A DNA stretch of 64,000 bases from Streptomyces flavofungini (lineage in GTDB: Bacteria; Actinomycetota; Actinomycetes; Streptomycetales; Streptomycetaceae), in assembly GCF_030388665.1 (NCBI RefSeq), contig NZ_CP128846.1, forward strand, positions 4,910,501 through 4,974,500, read 5' to 3'. Within the stretch, counting starts at the first letter, position 1. Every line of letters begins with the position of its first letter. Below the pieces are notes generated by a model. That model was not told the origin of the DNA, ran no database searches, and saw only the letters and a list, made by a program, of their open reading frames with translations. Positions 10,502-19,422 of this stretch are shown here, one piece after another. The translations under genes were made by a program, and so were the position numbers.

Positions 10502-10517
10502 TTACGTAATTACGTAA
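10502..10517. promoter_or_regulatory. 16-bp palindromic operator upstream of the HTH gene
   Basis: The perfect palindrome TTACGTAATTACGTAA sits 9 bp before the GTG start of the HTH regulator. It is strikingly AT-rich in a GC-rich chromosome. It overlaps the expected promoter or start region, so it most likely binds the downstream regulator for autorepression; this is inferred. Confidence 0.6.
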
Positions 10518-10526
10518 CCTGGTAGC

Positions 10527-11027
10527 GTGGATCTTGAAGAGCGCGTCGCCGAACTGGAGCGACGGATGGCCGCCCTCGAGGGCGAGGACCGGCCGGCGCC
10601 CGCCGTCGGCCGCGATGACTTCTGGGCGCTCGAAGGCCTGAAGGCGCAGCTCGCCGAGCTCGGGGCTGCGGACGGCGGGGTGCTGTACACCGGAGCGGTG
10701 CGGCTGCCGACGGGCCAGCGGTACGAGTGGCAGACCGGGAGTCTCACCGACCAGCTCTTCGACGAGGACTGGGCGGCGGCCGCCGACTCGTTCGCCGCGC
10801 TCGGGCACCCGGTGCGCCTGCGGCTGCTCCGCGAGATCCTCGGCGGCCGCCGCACCGCCGCCGACCTCGCCGCGCTCGACGACATCGGTACGACCGGGCA
10901 GATCTACCACCACCTGCGCCAACTCACCGCCGCCGGCTGGCTGGAGACGACCGGGCGCGGGCGGCACGAGGTGCCCGCGGGGCGGGTGGTGCCGCTGCTC
11001 GTGGCGCTGTCCGTCGCCCGGCCCTGA
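10527..11027 (+). CDS. ArsR-like winged-helix regulator
   Basis: The 166-residue protein begins with a short coiled stretch (LEERVAELERRMAALE). After a linker of about 70 residues comes an ArsR/HTH_20-type winged helix: FAALGHPVRLRLLREILGG, then AADLAALDDIGTTGQIYHHL and AAGWLETTGRGRHEV. This resembles actinobacterial regulators that act as small repressors. The palindrome at 10502-10517, directly ahead of the GTG, supports autoregulation. The M23 peptidase gene downstream (101 bp gap) may be in the same transcript. No metal-binding cysteines are present, so metal sensing is unlikely. Confidence 0.8.
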   Translation: MDLEERVAELERRMAALEGEDRPAPAVGRDDFWALEGLKAQLAELGAADGGVLYTGAVRLPTGQRYEWQTGSLTDQLFDEDWAAAADSFAALGHPVRLRLLREILGGRRTAADLAALDDIGTTGQIYHHLRQLTAAGWLETTGRGRHEVPAGRVVPLLVALSVARP

Positions 11028-11107
11028 CGCACCGGCACGGACCACCCGGCCCTGACGCCCCGGCGCGTACCCACCCCGGCCGTGACGCACCGGCACGCAC
11101 CCAACCG
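11021..11107. repeat. Three imperfect 28-30 bp tandem repeats
   Basis: Three copies begin GCCCTGACGC, GCCCTGACGC and GCCGTGACGC and continue with a CCGGC-containing half and a CCACCCG- or CCAACCG-like end, at 11021, 11049 and 11079. The first copy overlaps the stop codon of the HTH gene, and the array fills most of the gap to the M23 gene. Confidence 0.75.
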
Positions 11108-11128
11108 CACACACCAGGGGGAACGACC

Positions 11129-11983
11129 ATGTCCATACGTCTGCGCAAACTCCTCTACGTCCTCAGCCGTGTCCTGTGGCTGGCCTTCTTCGTCCAGGTG
11201 ACCGCGGGCTCCTTCGTCGACCTGCCCTACAACTACTGGCTCGGCTGGCTGCCCGTGCTCGGCGCGATCGCGCTCGACGTCCTGCGCCGCCGCGGCGCCG
11301 CGAGCCGGATCCGGGCGGAGGCCCGGCCGCCCGTCGAGGTCGAGCCCCCGGTCACCGGCCGCTGGTCCGCCCTCAACAGCCCCGCCGACAAGGTGCCGAG
11401 CCACGGCACGCACAGCCTCGGACAGACGTACGCCATCGACATCACGGCCGAGCCGGAGGGCGGGCCGAGCCGCCCGGCCCCCGTCTGGTTCTGGCCCGTC
11501 GCCCGGCACGGCCGGGCCTACCCGGCCTTCGGGGCGCCGCTGCACGCGGTCGCCGACGCCACCGTCGTGCACGCCGAGGACGGCCAGCGCGACCACCTGA
11601 GCCGCAGCTCCCTGGCCGGGGTGCTGTACTTCTGGCTGATCGAGGGGGTCGGCAGGGCGATCGGCGGGACCCGCCGCATCGTCGGCAACCACATCGTCCT
11701 CGACGTGGGAGACGGCGTGTTCGCCGTGTACGCGCACGTCCAGCAGGGCTCGCTCGCCGTCCGCGCCGGGGACACGGTCGTCGCCGGACAGCGGCTCGGC
11801 AACTGCGGGAACTCCGGCAACTCCACCGAGCCGCACGTCCACTTCCAGCTGATGGACGGCCCGGACCTGAACACGGCCAAGGGCGTGCCCTTCCGCTGGC
11901 GGGGCATCGGAGTGCCCGCGAACCGGGAGGTGTTCACGGCGGAACAGGCATCCGGCGGGAAATTGATCCAGAGCCAAACTTAG
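11129..11983 (+). CDS. M23-family metallopeptidase, membrane anchored
   Basis: The 284-residue protein has two hydrophobic segments near the N-terminus (about residues 8-28 and 33-48). A C-terminal LytM/M23 domain follows. Candidate zinc ligands are the His and Asp of SHGTHSLGQTYAIDI and the PHVHFQL motif, and YAHVQQGSL is the usual strand before it. Such proteins cleave peptidoglycan peptide cross-links or act as LytM-type activators. The ATG at 11129 has AGGGGGAAC just upstream. It follows the HTH regulator and precedes an independent TetR gene. Confidence 0.85.
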   Translation: MSIRLRKLLYVLSRVLWLAFFVQVTAGSFVDLPYNYWLGWLPVLGAIALDVLRRRGAASRIRAEARPPVEVEPPVTGRWSALNSPADKVPSHGTHSLGQTYAIDITAEPEGGPSRPAPVWFWPVARHGRAYPAFGAPLHAVADATVVHAEDGQRDHLSRSSLAGVLYFWLIEGVGRAIGGTRRIVGNHIVLDVGDGVFAVYAHVQQGSLAVRAGDTVVAGQRLGNCGNSGNSTEPHVHFQLMDGPDLNTAKGVPFRWRGIGVPANREVFTAEQASGGKLIQSQT

Positions 11984-12018
11984 CCTGAGAGTAAAATTCA
12001 TCCTGGTATGGTCCGGCC

Positions 12019-12708
12019 ATGGCAGCACGAGAAGCCACACCGGCCGGCGAGCCCGCAGCCTCTGACCAGGTCGGTCGCGCGCCCGGCCTGCGGGAGCGCA
12101 AGAAGCGGCAGACCGCCGCCCGGATCTGGCAGGCCGCGGTGGAGCTGTTCGTCGAGCGCGGCTTCGACAAGGTGTCCGTCGCCGAGATCGCGGCCGCCGC
12201 CGACGTCTCGAAGATGACCGTCTTCAACTACTTCGGCACCAAGGAGGACCTGCTCCTCAGCCCCATGGAGGAGCACGTCGCCGACGCCGCCGAAGCCGTG
12301 CGCGCCCGCGCCCCCGGCGAGTCCGCCGCCGAGGCCCTGCGCCGCCAGCTGCTCGACCTGATCGAGGCCAGGGACTCGTCCGTCGGCCTGAGCGACAGCG
12401 CCCGCACGCTCCAGGTCCTTCGCCTGATCACCGAGACACCCGTCCTCCTGCACCGCGCGCACTCCTTCCACCTGCGCCGCCAGGAACTCCTCGCCGACGT
12501 CCTCGCGGCCGAGACCGGCGACGCGGTCCTCGCGGAGGTCGCCGCGGCCCAACTGATCGGCGTGCGCAACGCGGTGTTCGCCGAGGTGCACCGCCGCCGG
12601 GTCGCCGGCGTCCCCCTCGACCAGGTCGCCGCCGACGCCGCGCGCCTGGCCAAGGACGCCTTCGGCCTGGTGGAAAAAGGCCTCAGCGGCTACGCGGTCA
12701 AGGCTTAG
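12019..12708 (+). CDS. TetR-family transcriptional regulator
   Basis: The protein has 229 residues. The N-terminal TetR helix-turn-helix runs RIWQAAVELFVERGFDKVS, then VAEIAAAADVSKMTVFNYF. The C-terminal domain is variable and presumably binds a ligand. The ATG lies 36 bp after the M23 stop; the short gap 11984-12018 is AT-rich and may carry the promoter or operator. The gene ends 9 bp before the maleylpyruvate-isomerase-family gene, which is therefore its likely co-transcribed target. The ligand is unknown. Confidence 0.92.
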   Translation: MAAREATPAGEPAASDQVGRAPGLRERKKRQTAARIWQAAVELFVERGFDKVSVAEIAAAADVSKMTVFNYFGTKEDLLLSPMEEHVADAAEAVRARAPGESAAEALRRQLLDLIEARDSSVGLSDSARTLQVLRLITETPVLLHRAHSFHLRRQELLADVLAAETGDAVLAEVAAAQLIGVRNAVFAEVHRRRVAGVPLDQVAADAARLAKDAFGLVEKGLSGYAVKA

Positions 12709-12717
12709 GCTCCCCCC

Positions 12718-13515
12718 ATGCCACCGGCCAAGAAGCGCACCCGCAGCTACGACCCGACCAAGATCCGCACCGCCGCGCTCGCCCAGTTCGCCACGGTGCG
12801 CACGGCCGTCGCGGGCCTGAGCCCGGAGCAACTGGCCGCGCCCACCCGGCTCGGGGACTGGACCGTGCGCGAACTGGCCGCCCACCTCACGATGGTGCTC
12901 GGCTCCGTCGCCCGCTGTCTGGACGCGCCCGAGCCGGACAAGCTCGAAGTGCCGCTCCAGGAGTGGCCGTTCCGCACGTCATCGGCAGCCGGTCAGGTCG
13001 ACGAGGACGTCCACGCGATCGTCGACGAGGGCTCCGACCTGGACGCCCTGTTCGCGCACGCCCTCGACCGGCTGGCGGACACCCTCCCCGGAGCGGCCGA
13101 CGACCGCCTCGTCCCGACTCGCTTCGGCGGCATGACCCTCGCCGACTTCATGGTCACCCGCACCGTCGAACTGATCGTCCACACCGACGACTTGAACGCC
13201 GCGCTGCCGGGCCTCGACGTGCCGTACGACCGCCAGGCCCTGGCCGCCTGCACCCGCCTCCTCGCCGACGCCCTGGCCGTCAAGGCCCCCGGCGGCTCGG
13301 TCGAGGTGCGCGTCCCGCCGTACGCCGTGGTCCAGTGCGTCGAGGGCCCCCGGCACACCCGCGGCACCCCGCCGAACGTCGTCGAGACCGACCCGCTGAC
13401 CTGGATCAGGCTCGCCACCGGGCGGACGACGTGGGCGGCGGCGCGCGAGGCGGCACAGGTCAGCGCGAGCGGTGAACGGGCCGATCTGGGCGGGTTGCTG
13501 CCGATCATGTCGTGA
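12718..13515 (+). CDS. Maleylpyruvate isomerase / mycothiol-dependent enzyme family protein
   Basis: The 265-residue protein has an N-terminal DinB-like four-helix domain (LSPEQLAAPTRLGDWTVREL, then AAHLTMVLGSVARCL) and ELIVHTDDLNAAL, the region that carries metal-binding His in mycothiol-dependent enzymes. A C-terminal sterol-carrier-like part ends TWIRLATGRTTW. These proteins are common in actinobacteria and use mycothiol or have unknown substrates. It lies 9 bp behind the TetR gene, so the pair probably forms one unit. The specific reaction cannot be assigned. Confidence 0.8.
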   Translation: MPPAKKRTRSYDPTKIRTAALAQFATVRTAVAGLSPEQLAAPTRLGDWTVRELAAHLTMVLGSVARCLDAPEPDKLEVPLQEWPFRTSSAAGQVDEDVHAIVDEGSDLDALFAHALDRLADTLPGAADDRLVPTRFGGMTLADFMVTRTVELIVHTDDLNAALPGLDVPYDRQALAACTRLLADALAVKAPGGSVEVRVPPYAVVQCVEGPRHTRGTPPNVVETDPLTWIRLATGRTTWAAAREAAQVSASGERADLGGLLPIMS

Positions 13516-13614
13516 CGGGTGGGGCCCGAGTGCCGAGACCACCGGCGGGAGCCGCGCGCCGGGCGCCGGCGCGCACGGAGGGAACCGGGCCCGGAGCCGC
13601 GCCGTCACAATGAC

Positions 13615-14454
13615 ATGTACAAGCAGCGTGTGACCCAGACCCTCACCGTCCTCGCCGCCGCCGGGCTGCTCGCGGCCTGCGGCTCTGAGTCCGGCTCCGG
13701 CGACGGCGGCTCCGACAAGGCCGGACCGGGCAACTCAGGCTCCGGCAAGGGCGGCGGCTCGGACTCGTCCCTGACCGGAGTCCGCTGGAACGTCGAAAGC
13801 CTCACGGTCGACGGCAAGAAGAAGACGGCCCCGAACGGCGCCTATGTGAAGTTCGGCGGCAAGGGCACCGCCGCGGGCAACTTCGGCTGCAACGGCTACG
13901 GAGCCAAGGCCTCCGTCGACGGCGACACCGTCCACTTCGAACCCGGGCAGCACACCCAGATGGCCTGCGACGCGCTCGACTTCGAGAAGAGCCTCGCCCG
14001 CGCCATGGACGGGAAGCTCAAGGCCCGGGTGGACGACGAACGCCTGACGCTCACCACCGCCGAAGGCGACCGCATCGCCTTCAGCGCCGAGGCCGGGGCG
14101 CCGCTGAAGGGCACCGAGTGGACGGTGACCTCCGTCGGCACCGGAGACACCACGACCTCCCTGCCCAAGGGCCTGAACGACAAGATCAAGCTCACCTTCA
14201 CCAAGGACGGCGCGGTCCGCGGCAACCTCGGCTGCAACGACGTCACCGCGAACGCGGCCGCCGCCGACGGCAAGATCACCCTGGGCCGGCCCCGCGTCAC
14301 CCGCAAGATGTGCCCCGGCGACGTCATGCCGACCGAGCGCGCCCTCCTGAAGCTCTTCGGCGGCAAGGCCTCCTACGAGCTCGACCACCGCACCCTCACC
14401 CTCACCGCGCCGGACGGCAGGACGACGGCCAAGGCCCAGGCCCCGGCGGCCTGA
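13615..14454 (+). CDS. META-domain lipoprotein
   Basis: The 279-residue protein has a lipoprotein signal with lipobox LLAAC (lipidated Cys near residue 22), followed by a Gly/Ser linker. Two META/HslJ-like domains follow, each with the pattern GxRW or GTEW at its start, then GNFGCNGY or GNLGCNDV in the middle and a MACDAL or MCPGD block. HslJ-type proteins are envelope proteins linked to stress or antibiotic tolerance in other bacteria; the role here is not known. ATG 13615 is used because it starts directly at the signal peptide MYKQRVTQTL. Confidence 0.88.
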   Translation: MYKQRVTQTLTVLAAAGLLAACGSESGSGDGGSDKAGPGNSGSGKGGGSDSSLTGVRWNVESLTVDGKKKTAPNGAYVKFGGKGTAAGNFGCNGYGAKASVDGDTVHFEPGQHTQMACDALDFEKSLARAMDGKLKARVDDERLTLTTAEGDRIAFSAEAGAPLKGTEWTVTSVGTGDTTTSLPKGLNDKIKLTFTKDGAVRGNLGCNDVTANAAAADGKITLGRPRVTRKMCPGDVMPTERALLKLFGGKASYELDHRTLTLTAPDGRTTAKAQAPAA

Positions 14455-14755
14455 CCCGGCGGCGGCTCCCGCGACCTCACCGGCGCAGGCCCGCCGGGGC
14501 GGCACCGAAGCCCGGCGGGCCCCGGCGAACGGGATGATTCGGACTCGTATGAAGACACGAAGTCCTCCTGGGCGGCGCGGGCGCGGCGGAGGCCGGGAAG
14601 GGCGCTCCAGCGGTGCGCCGCTGTTCAGGAGGGCTTCGTAGGATCGCCACAAGGGGTACTCAGGAAGCCGCCCGCGCCAGGGGCGCGCTCACGTTCCGTA
14701 CAGGCTCCGTATCCCCAATTCGGACCAGTGGTCGATCTCGCCTACACTCGGTGGC
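14455..14755. other. Gene-free stretch before purF
   Basis: About 300 bp lie between the META lipoprotein and purF. The only open frame starting with ATG (14549) is 30 codons long and has no ribosome binding site. The last 60 bp presumably hold the purF promoter. No hairpin or conserved element stands out. Confidence 0.5.
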
Positions 14756-16282
14756 GTGCCACGTGGTGACGGTCGACTCAATCACGATCTGCTCCCCGGC
14801 GAGAAAGGCCCCCAGGACGCTTGTGGCGTCTTCGGTGTCTGGGCTCCGGGTGAAGAGGTCGCAAAGCTCACGTACTTCGGGCTCTACGCCCTCCAGCATC
14901 GGGGCCAGGAATCCGCGGGAATCGCGGTCAGCAACGGCTCCCAGATCCTCGTCTTCAAGGACATGGGACTCGTCTCCCAGGTCTTCGACGAGACCTCCCT
15001 CAGTTCTCTCCAGGGACACATCGCGGTCGGTCACGCCCGCTACTCCACTACGGGAGCGTCCGTCTGGGAGAACGCCCAGCCCACCTTCCGCGCCACGGCC
15101 CACGGCTCCATCGCCCTCGGCCACAACGGCAACCTGGTCAACACGGCGCAGCTCGCCGAGATGGTCGCCGACCTGCCCAAGCAGGAGGGCCGCACCACGC
15201 GCGTGGCGGCCACCAACGACACCGACCTGCTCACGGCACTGCTCGCCGCGCAGACGGACGCCGACGGCAAGCCGCTGACCATAGAGGAAGCCGCCGGTGT
15301 GGTGCTTCCCCAGGTCCAGGGCGCCTTCAGCCTCGTCTTCATGGACGAGCACACGCTGTACGCCGGACGCGACCCGCAGGGCATCCGCCCGCTCGTCCTC
15401 GGCCGCCTCGAGCGCGGCTGGGTCGTCGCCTCCGAGAGCGCCGCCCTGGACATCTGCGGCGCCGCCTACGTCCGCGAGATCGAGCCGGGCGAGTTCATCG
15501 CCATCGACGAGAACGGCCTGCGAACGTCCCGATTCGCTGAAGCGAAGCCCAAGGGCTGTGTCTTCGAGTACGTGTACCTGGCTCGCCCCGACACCGACAT
15601 CGCGGGCCGCAACGTCTATCTCTCGCGCGTCGAGATGGGCCGCAGGCTCGCCGAGGAAGCCCCGGTCGAAGCCGACCTGGTGATAGCGACGCCGGAGTCC
15701 GGCACGCCCGCCGCCATCGGCTACGCGGAAGCCTCCGGCATCCCCTTCGGCGCCGGACTGGTCAAGAACGCCTACGTCGGCCGGACCTTCATCCAGCCCT
15801 CGCAGACCATCCGCCAGCTCGGCATCAGGCTGAAGCTGAACCCCCTCAAGGAAGTCATCAAGGGCAAGCGCCTGGTGGTCGTCGACGACTCGATCGTCCG
15901 CGGCAACACCCAGCGCGCCCTGGTCAAGATGCTCCGCGAGGCCGGCGCCGCCGAGGTCCACATCCGGATCTCCTCGCCGCCCGTGAAGTGGCCGTGCTTC
16001 TTCGGCATCGACTTCGCCACCCGCGCCGAACTCATCGCCAACGGCATGAGCATCGAGGAGATCGGCACGTCCCTCGGCGCCGACTCGCTCTCCTACATCT
16101 CCATCGACGGCATGATCGAGGCCACCACCATCGACAAGCCGAACCTCTGCCGCGCCTGCTTCGACGGCGAGTACCCGATGGACCTGCCCGACCCGGAACT
16201 CCTCGGCAAGCAGCTCCTGGAGACCGAGCTGGCGGCCGGCCCGGCGGCCACGGCAGCGGCCGACGCGATCCGTCGCCCCTGA
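14756..16282 (+). CDS. purF: Amidophosphoribosyltransferase
   Basis: PurF commits PRPP to purine synthesis by transferring ammonia from glutamine. The 508-residue precursor has a 22-residue propeptide before the catalytic C23 (QDACGVFGVW). The class II glutaminase motifs are LYALQHRGQESAGIA and GHARYSTTG. The PRPP-binding loop is VVVDDSIVRGNT. C-terminal cysteines NLCRACFDGEYP are those of Fe-S-cluster type PurF. Start is GTG at 14756. purM follows after a 32-bp gap, so the two form an operon. Confidence 0.97.
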   Translation: MPRGDGRLNHDLLPGEKGPQDACGVFGVWAPGEEVAKLTYFGLYALQHRGQESAGIAVSNGSQILVFKDMGLVSQVFDETSLSSLQGHIAVGHARYSTTGASVWENAQPTFRATAHGSIALGHNGNLVNTAQLAEMVADLPKQEGRTTRVAATNDTDLLTALLAAQTDADGKPLTIEEAAGVVLPQVQGAFSLVFMDEHTLYAGRDPQGIRPLVLGRLERGWVVASESAALDICGAAYVREIEPGEFIAIDENGLRTSRFAEAKPKGCVFEYVYLARPDTDIAGRNVYLSRVEMGRRLAEEAPVEADLVIATPESGTPAAIGYAEASGIPFGAGLVKNAYVGRTFIQPSQTIRQLGIRLKLNPLKEVIKGKRLVVVDDSIVRGNTQRALVKMLREAGAAEVHIRISSPPVKWPCFFGIDFATRAELIANGMSIEEIGTSLGADSLSYISIDGMIEATTIDKPNLCRACFDGEYPMDLPDPELLGKQLLETELAAGPAATAAADAIRRP

Positions 16283-16314
16283 GCCCCGTCATCCAACCCG
16301 AAAGATCCCAGGCA

Positions 16315-17388
16315 ATGTCTGAGACAACTGGTGCTTCCTACGCTGCGGCAGGCGTGGACATCGAAGCCGGCGACCGCGCCGTCGAGCTGATGAAGGAGTG
16401 GGTCAAGAAGACCCAGCGTCCCGAGGTCGCGGGCCTCGGCGGCCTCGGCGGCTTCGCCGGCCTCTTCGACGCCTCCGCCCTCAAGCGCTTCGACCGCCCG
16501 CTGCTCGCCTCCGCCACGGACGGCGTGGGTACGAAGGTCGACCTCGCGCGCAAGCTCGGCGTGTACGACACGATCGGCCACGACCTCGTCGGCATGGTCG
16601 TCGACGACATCGTCGTGTGCGGTGCCGAGCCGCTGTTCATGACCGACTACATCTGCGTCGGCAAGGTCCACCCCGAGCGCGTCGCCGCGATCGTCAAGGG
16701 CATCGCCGAGGGCTGCGTCCTCGCGGGCTGCTCCCTCGTCGGCGGCGAGACCGCCGAGCACCCGGGCCTGCTCGGCCCGGACGACTTCGACGTGGCGGGC
16801 GCGGGCACCGGTGCCGTGGAGGCCGACCGCGTGCTCGGCGCCGATCGCATCCGTAAGGGTGACGCGGTCATCGCCATGGAGTCCTCGGGTCTTCACTCCA
16901 ACGGGTACTCGCTGGTGCGGCACGTCCTCTTCGACCGCGCCGGGATGTCCCTGGAGCAGGAGGTCGAGGAGTTCGGCCGCACGCTCGGCGAGGAGCTCCT
17001 GGAGCCCACCAAGATCTACTCCCTGGACTGTCTGGCGCTGATCCGCACGGCCGAGGTGCACGCCTTCAGCCACATCACCGGCGGCGGCCTCGCGGCGAAC
17101 CTCGCCCGGGTCGTCCCGGACGGCCTGCACGCCACCGTGGACCGCTCCACGTGGACGCCGGGCGCGGTCTTCGACCTGGTCGGCCGCGCGGGCCGGGTCG
17201 AGCGCCTGGAGCTGGAGAAGACCCTGAACATGGGCGTCGGCATGATCGCCGTCGTGCCCCAGGAGTCGGTCGACGTGGCCCTCACGACCCTCGCCGACCG
17301 CGGGGTGGGCGCCTGGGTCGCGGGCGAGATCACCGACCGCGGTGACCGCGCGAGCGGCGCCGAACTCACCGGCGACTACGCGAAGTAG
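16315..17388 (+). CDS. purM: Phosphoribosylformylglycinamidine cyclo-ligase (AIR synthetase)
   Basis: This cytosolic ATP-dependent enzyme closes the imidazole ring of FGAM. The 357-residue protein shows LLASATDGVGTK, VDDIVVCGAEPLF, GCSLVGGETAEHPG, SSGLHSNGYSLVR and HITGGGLAANL, all invariant family motifs, at the normal length. It is 32 bp downstream of purF, and a hairpin terminator follows 30 bp after the stop. Confidence 0.97.
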   Translation: MSETTGASYAAAGVDIEAGDRAVELMKEWVKKTQRPEVAGLGGLGGFAGLFDASALKRFDRPLLASATDGVGTKVDLARKLGVYDTIGHDLVGMVVDDIVVCGAEPLFMTDYICVGKVHPERVAAIVKGIAEGCVLAGCSLVGGETAEHPGLLGPDDFDVAGAGTGAVEADRVLGADRIRKGDAVIAMESSGLHSNGYSLVRHVLFDRAGMSLEQEVEEFGRTLGEELLEPTKIYSLDCLALIRTAEVHAFSHITGGGLAANLARVVPDGLHATVDRSTWTPGAVFDLVGRAGRVERLELEKTLNMGVGMIAVVPQESVDVALTTLADRGVGAWVAGEITDRGDRASGAELTGDYAK

Positions 17389-17417
17389 CCCCGACGCGGT
17401 CCCATGGACAGCACAAA

Positions 17418-17452
17418 ACCCGGTCCGGCGGTGTTACCACCCCGGACCGGGT
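17418..17452. terminator. purFM terminator
   Basis: An 11-bp stem (ACCCGGTCCGG and complement) with a 13-nt loop lies between purM and the convergent DUF3073 gene. Confidence 0.8.
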
Positions 17453-17517
17453 GAAGTGCGATCGCTGTCAGAACGGCGCGATTGGCGCGAACTCAGCTTC
17501 GTGCGGCTACCGCGAGG

Positions 17518-17772
17518 TCAAGCGCCGCGGCGCTGCGACGAGGGACCGGACTGGTCGTCCTCGTCTTCCTCGTCGTCGTTGTACAGATCCGCGTACTGCG
17601 CGTACGGGTCGTCTTCCTCGTCCTCGTCCTCGAACGGCTCGCCATTCGGCGGCTGCTGCGAAGTCGAAGCGCCCAGCTCATTGGCCAGACGCGACAGGTC
17701 AGTCCCGCCGCTGTTGTACTTCAGCTGGCGGGCGACCTTTGTCTGCTTGGCCTTGGCCCGGCCGCGCCCCAT
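17518..17772 (-). CDS. DUF3073 family protein
   Basis: This small acidic protein of 84 residues starts MGRGRAKAKQTKVARQLKYN, the conserved head of the family, and continues SGGTDLSRLANEL. It ends in a low-complexity acidic tail (EDEDEEDDPYAQY, then NDDEEDEDD). It is conserved next to purM in streptomycetes but has no known function. The ATG at 17772 fits the conserved start; a longer frame upstream adds residues without similarity. The basic head and acidic tail suggest a nucleic-acid or ribosome-associated role, which is only a guess. Confidence 0.88.
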   Translation of the reverse strand: MGRGRAKAKQTKVARQLKYNSGGTDLSRLANELGASTSQQPPNGEPFEDEDEEDDPYAQYADLYNDDEEDEDDQSGPSSQRRGA

Positions 17773-17995
17773 GGCTCGACCCCCTCGGTATCGGGGCTTC
17801 ATGGCCCCAGAGTCTTGACACGCGTTCATGATCTAGAACGGACTCTCCATGGAGAGACCGGTCCGTAGGGCTTCCACGGTACCTGCTCCTGCGGCCATAC
17901 GGTACGTCGCCCGCAGGACGCGCCTAGGCGCACGACTGGCAAGGTGCCCTTCCCTCGCTGGTCAGCTGCGATTTTAACCTCTTCTTGGCGGGCGA
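17773..17995. promoter_or_regulatory. Upstream region of DUF3073 with a nested palindrome
   Basis: No gene is seen here. At 17838-17866 an outer inverted repeat (ACGGAC/GTCCGT) encloses a perfect 14-bp palindrome CTCTCCATGGAGAG. It lies 66 bp upstream of the DUF3073 start and may be an operator or a leader hairpin. Confidence 0.45.
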
Positions 17996-18039
17996 CCCGC
18001 CGACGGGGGTGAGTCTTGTCTCCCGAGGGCGTCGGCGGG
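17996..18039 (-). terminator. Hairpin downstream of vdh
   Basis: A 10-bp stem (CCCGCCGACG and complement) with a 24-nt loop starts about 65 bp past the vdh stop on the minus strand. No T-run is present. Confidence 0.6.
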
Positions 18040-18103
18040 CCGTGGTCCGGCGTCGAATCGGCGCTTTCCGCGCACGTTCCGTCGGGTGCGCGTCAGCGGT
18101 GCG

Positions 18104-19186
18104 TCACGGGCGGCGGGCCTCCGCGATGCGCTGCTCGGCGATCCTGTCGGCCGCCGCGGCGGGCGGAATCCCGTCCTGCTTCGCACGTGCGAATATGGTC
18201 AGCGTGGTGTCGAAGATCTTCGACGCCTTCGCCTTGCAGCGCTCGAAGTCGAAGCCGCGCAGCTCGTCGGCGACCTGGATGACACCGCCCGCGTTCACCA
18301 CGTAGTCGGGCGCGTAGAGGATCCCGCGGTCGGCGAGGTCCTTCTCGACGCCGGGGTGTTCGAGCTGGTTGTTGGCCGCGCCGCACACCACCTTCGCGGT
18401 GAGCAGGGGCACGGTCGTGTCGTTCAGGGCGCCGCCGAGCGCGCACGGGGCGTACACGTCCAGGCCCTCGGTGCGGATCAGGGTCTCGGTGTCGGCGACC
18501 GCGGTGACCTCGGGGTGCTTGCTGGTGACGCGGAGCAGGGAGTCCTCGCGCACATCGGTGATCACGACCTCGGCGCCGTCCTCCAGGAGGTGCTCCACGA
18601 GGATGTGGCCGACCTTGCCGACGCCCGCGACGCCGACCTTGCGGCCGCGCAGCGTGGGGTCGCCCCACAGGTGCTGGGCGGAGGCCCGCATGCCCTGGAA
18701 GACACCGAAGGCGGTGAGCACCGAGGAGTCGCCGGCGCCGCCGTGCTCCGGGGAGCGCCCGGTGGTCCAGCGGCACTCGCGCGCGACGACGTCCATGTCC
18801 GCGACGTACGTGCCGACGTCGCAGGCCGTCACATAACGGCCGCCGAGCGAGGCCACGAAGCGGCCGTAGGCGAGCAGCAGTTCCTCGCTCTTGATCCGGT
18901 CCGGGTCACCGATGATGACCGCCTTGCCGCCGCCGTGGTCGAGCCCGGCCATGGCGTTCTTGTACGACATCCCGCGCGCGAGGTTCAGGGCGTCGGCGAC
19001 GGCCTCTTCCTCGGTGGCGTAGGGGTAGAAGCGCGTGCCGCCGAGGGCGGGGCCCAGGGCGGTGGAGTGGATGGCGATGACGGCCTTGAGGCCGCTGGCG
19101 CGGTCCTGGCAGAGCACGACCTGCTCGTGGCCCCCTTGTTCCGAGTGGAACAGGGTGTGCAGGACGCCGTCGGTTACATCGGTCAC
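18104..19186 (-). CDS. vdh: Valine (branched-chain amino acid) dehydrogenase
   Basis: This NAD-dependent oxidative deaminase of the Glu/Leu/Phe/Val dehydrogenase family has 360 residues. In Streptomyces, Vdh starts valine catabolism and feeds branched acyl-CoA precursors into polyketides and fatty acids. Visible motifs are [38 protein letters not shown] (catalytic Lys region), [17 protein letters not shown] (NAD fold) and [10 protein letters not shown]. The GTG at 19186 gives [19 protein letters not shown], the N-terminus I expect for this family, with GGGAG upstream; the frame is open further but without support. It is divergent from the gene at 19423. Confidence 0.93.
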   Translation of the reverse strand: MTDVTDGVLHTLFHSEQGGHEQVVLCQDRASGLKAVIAIHSTALGPALGGTRFYPYATEEEAVADALNLARGMSYKNAMAGLDHGGGKAVIIGDPDRIKSEELLLAYGRFVASLGGRYVTACDVGTYVADMDVVARECRWTTGRSPEHGGAGDSSVLTAFGVFQGMRASAQHLWGDPTLRGRKVGVAGVGKVGHILVEHLLEDGAEVVITDVREDSLLRVTSKHPEVTAVADTETLIRTEGLDVYAPCALGGALNDTTVPLLTAKVVCGAANNQLEHPGVEKDLADRGILYAPDYVVNAGGVIQVADELRGFDFERCKAKASKIFDTTLTIFARAKQDGIPPAAAADRIAEQRIAEARRP

Positions 19187-19422
19187 GGTGGTGACTCCCG
19201 GTTGCGTAGCGGCGGTTGGGCGGGGTTCCCGTGCGGGTGGCGGGCCCCGTTTGCCATGAGAGTAGAGCCTCGTGGTGCCCGGGCGCCGCACGGTGGCCGG
19301 CATGACTCTGTCCGGTCCCCGCGCGGGTCACTCTCGCGGGCCGCAGGACGGAGTACGGCACTGTTCGGCCATGGCACGATTTGCAGTGTTTTCCAGCCGC
19401 TGCGCGGGGGAGGGGAGGAGCC

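Noticed and set aside
14549..14641. Thirty-codon frame between the META lipoprotein and purF
   Set aside because: No ribosome binding site, low-complexity Arg/Gly sequence and no codon bias distinct from background.
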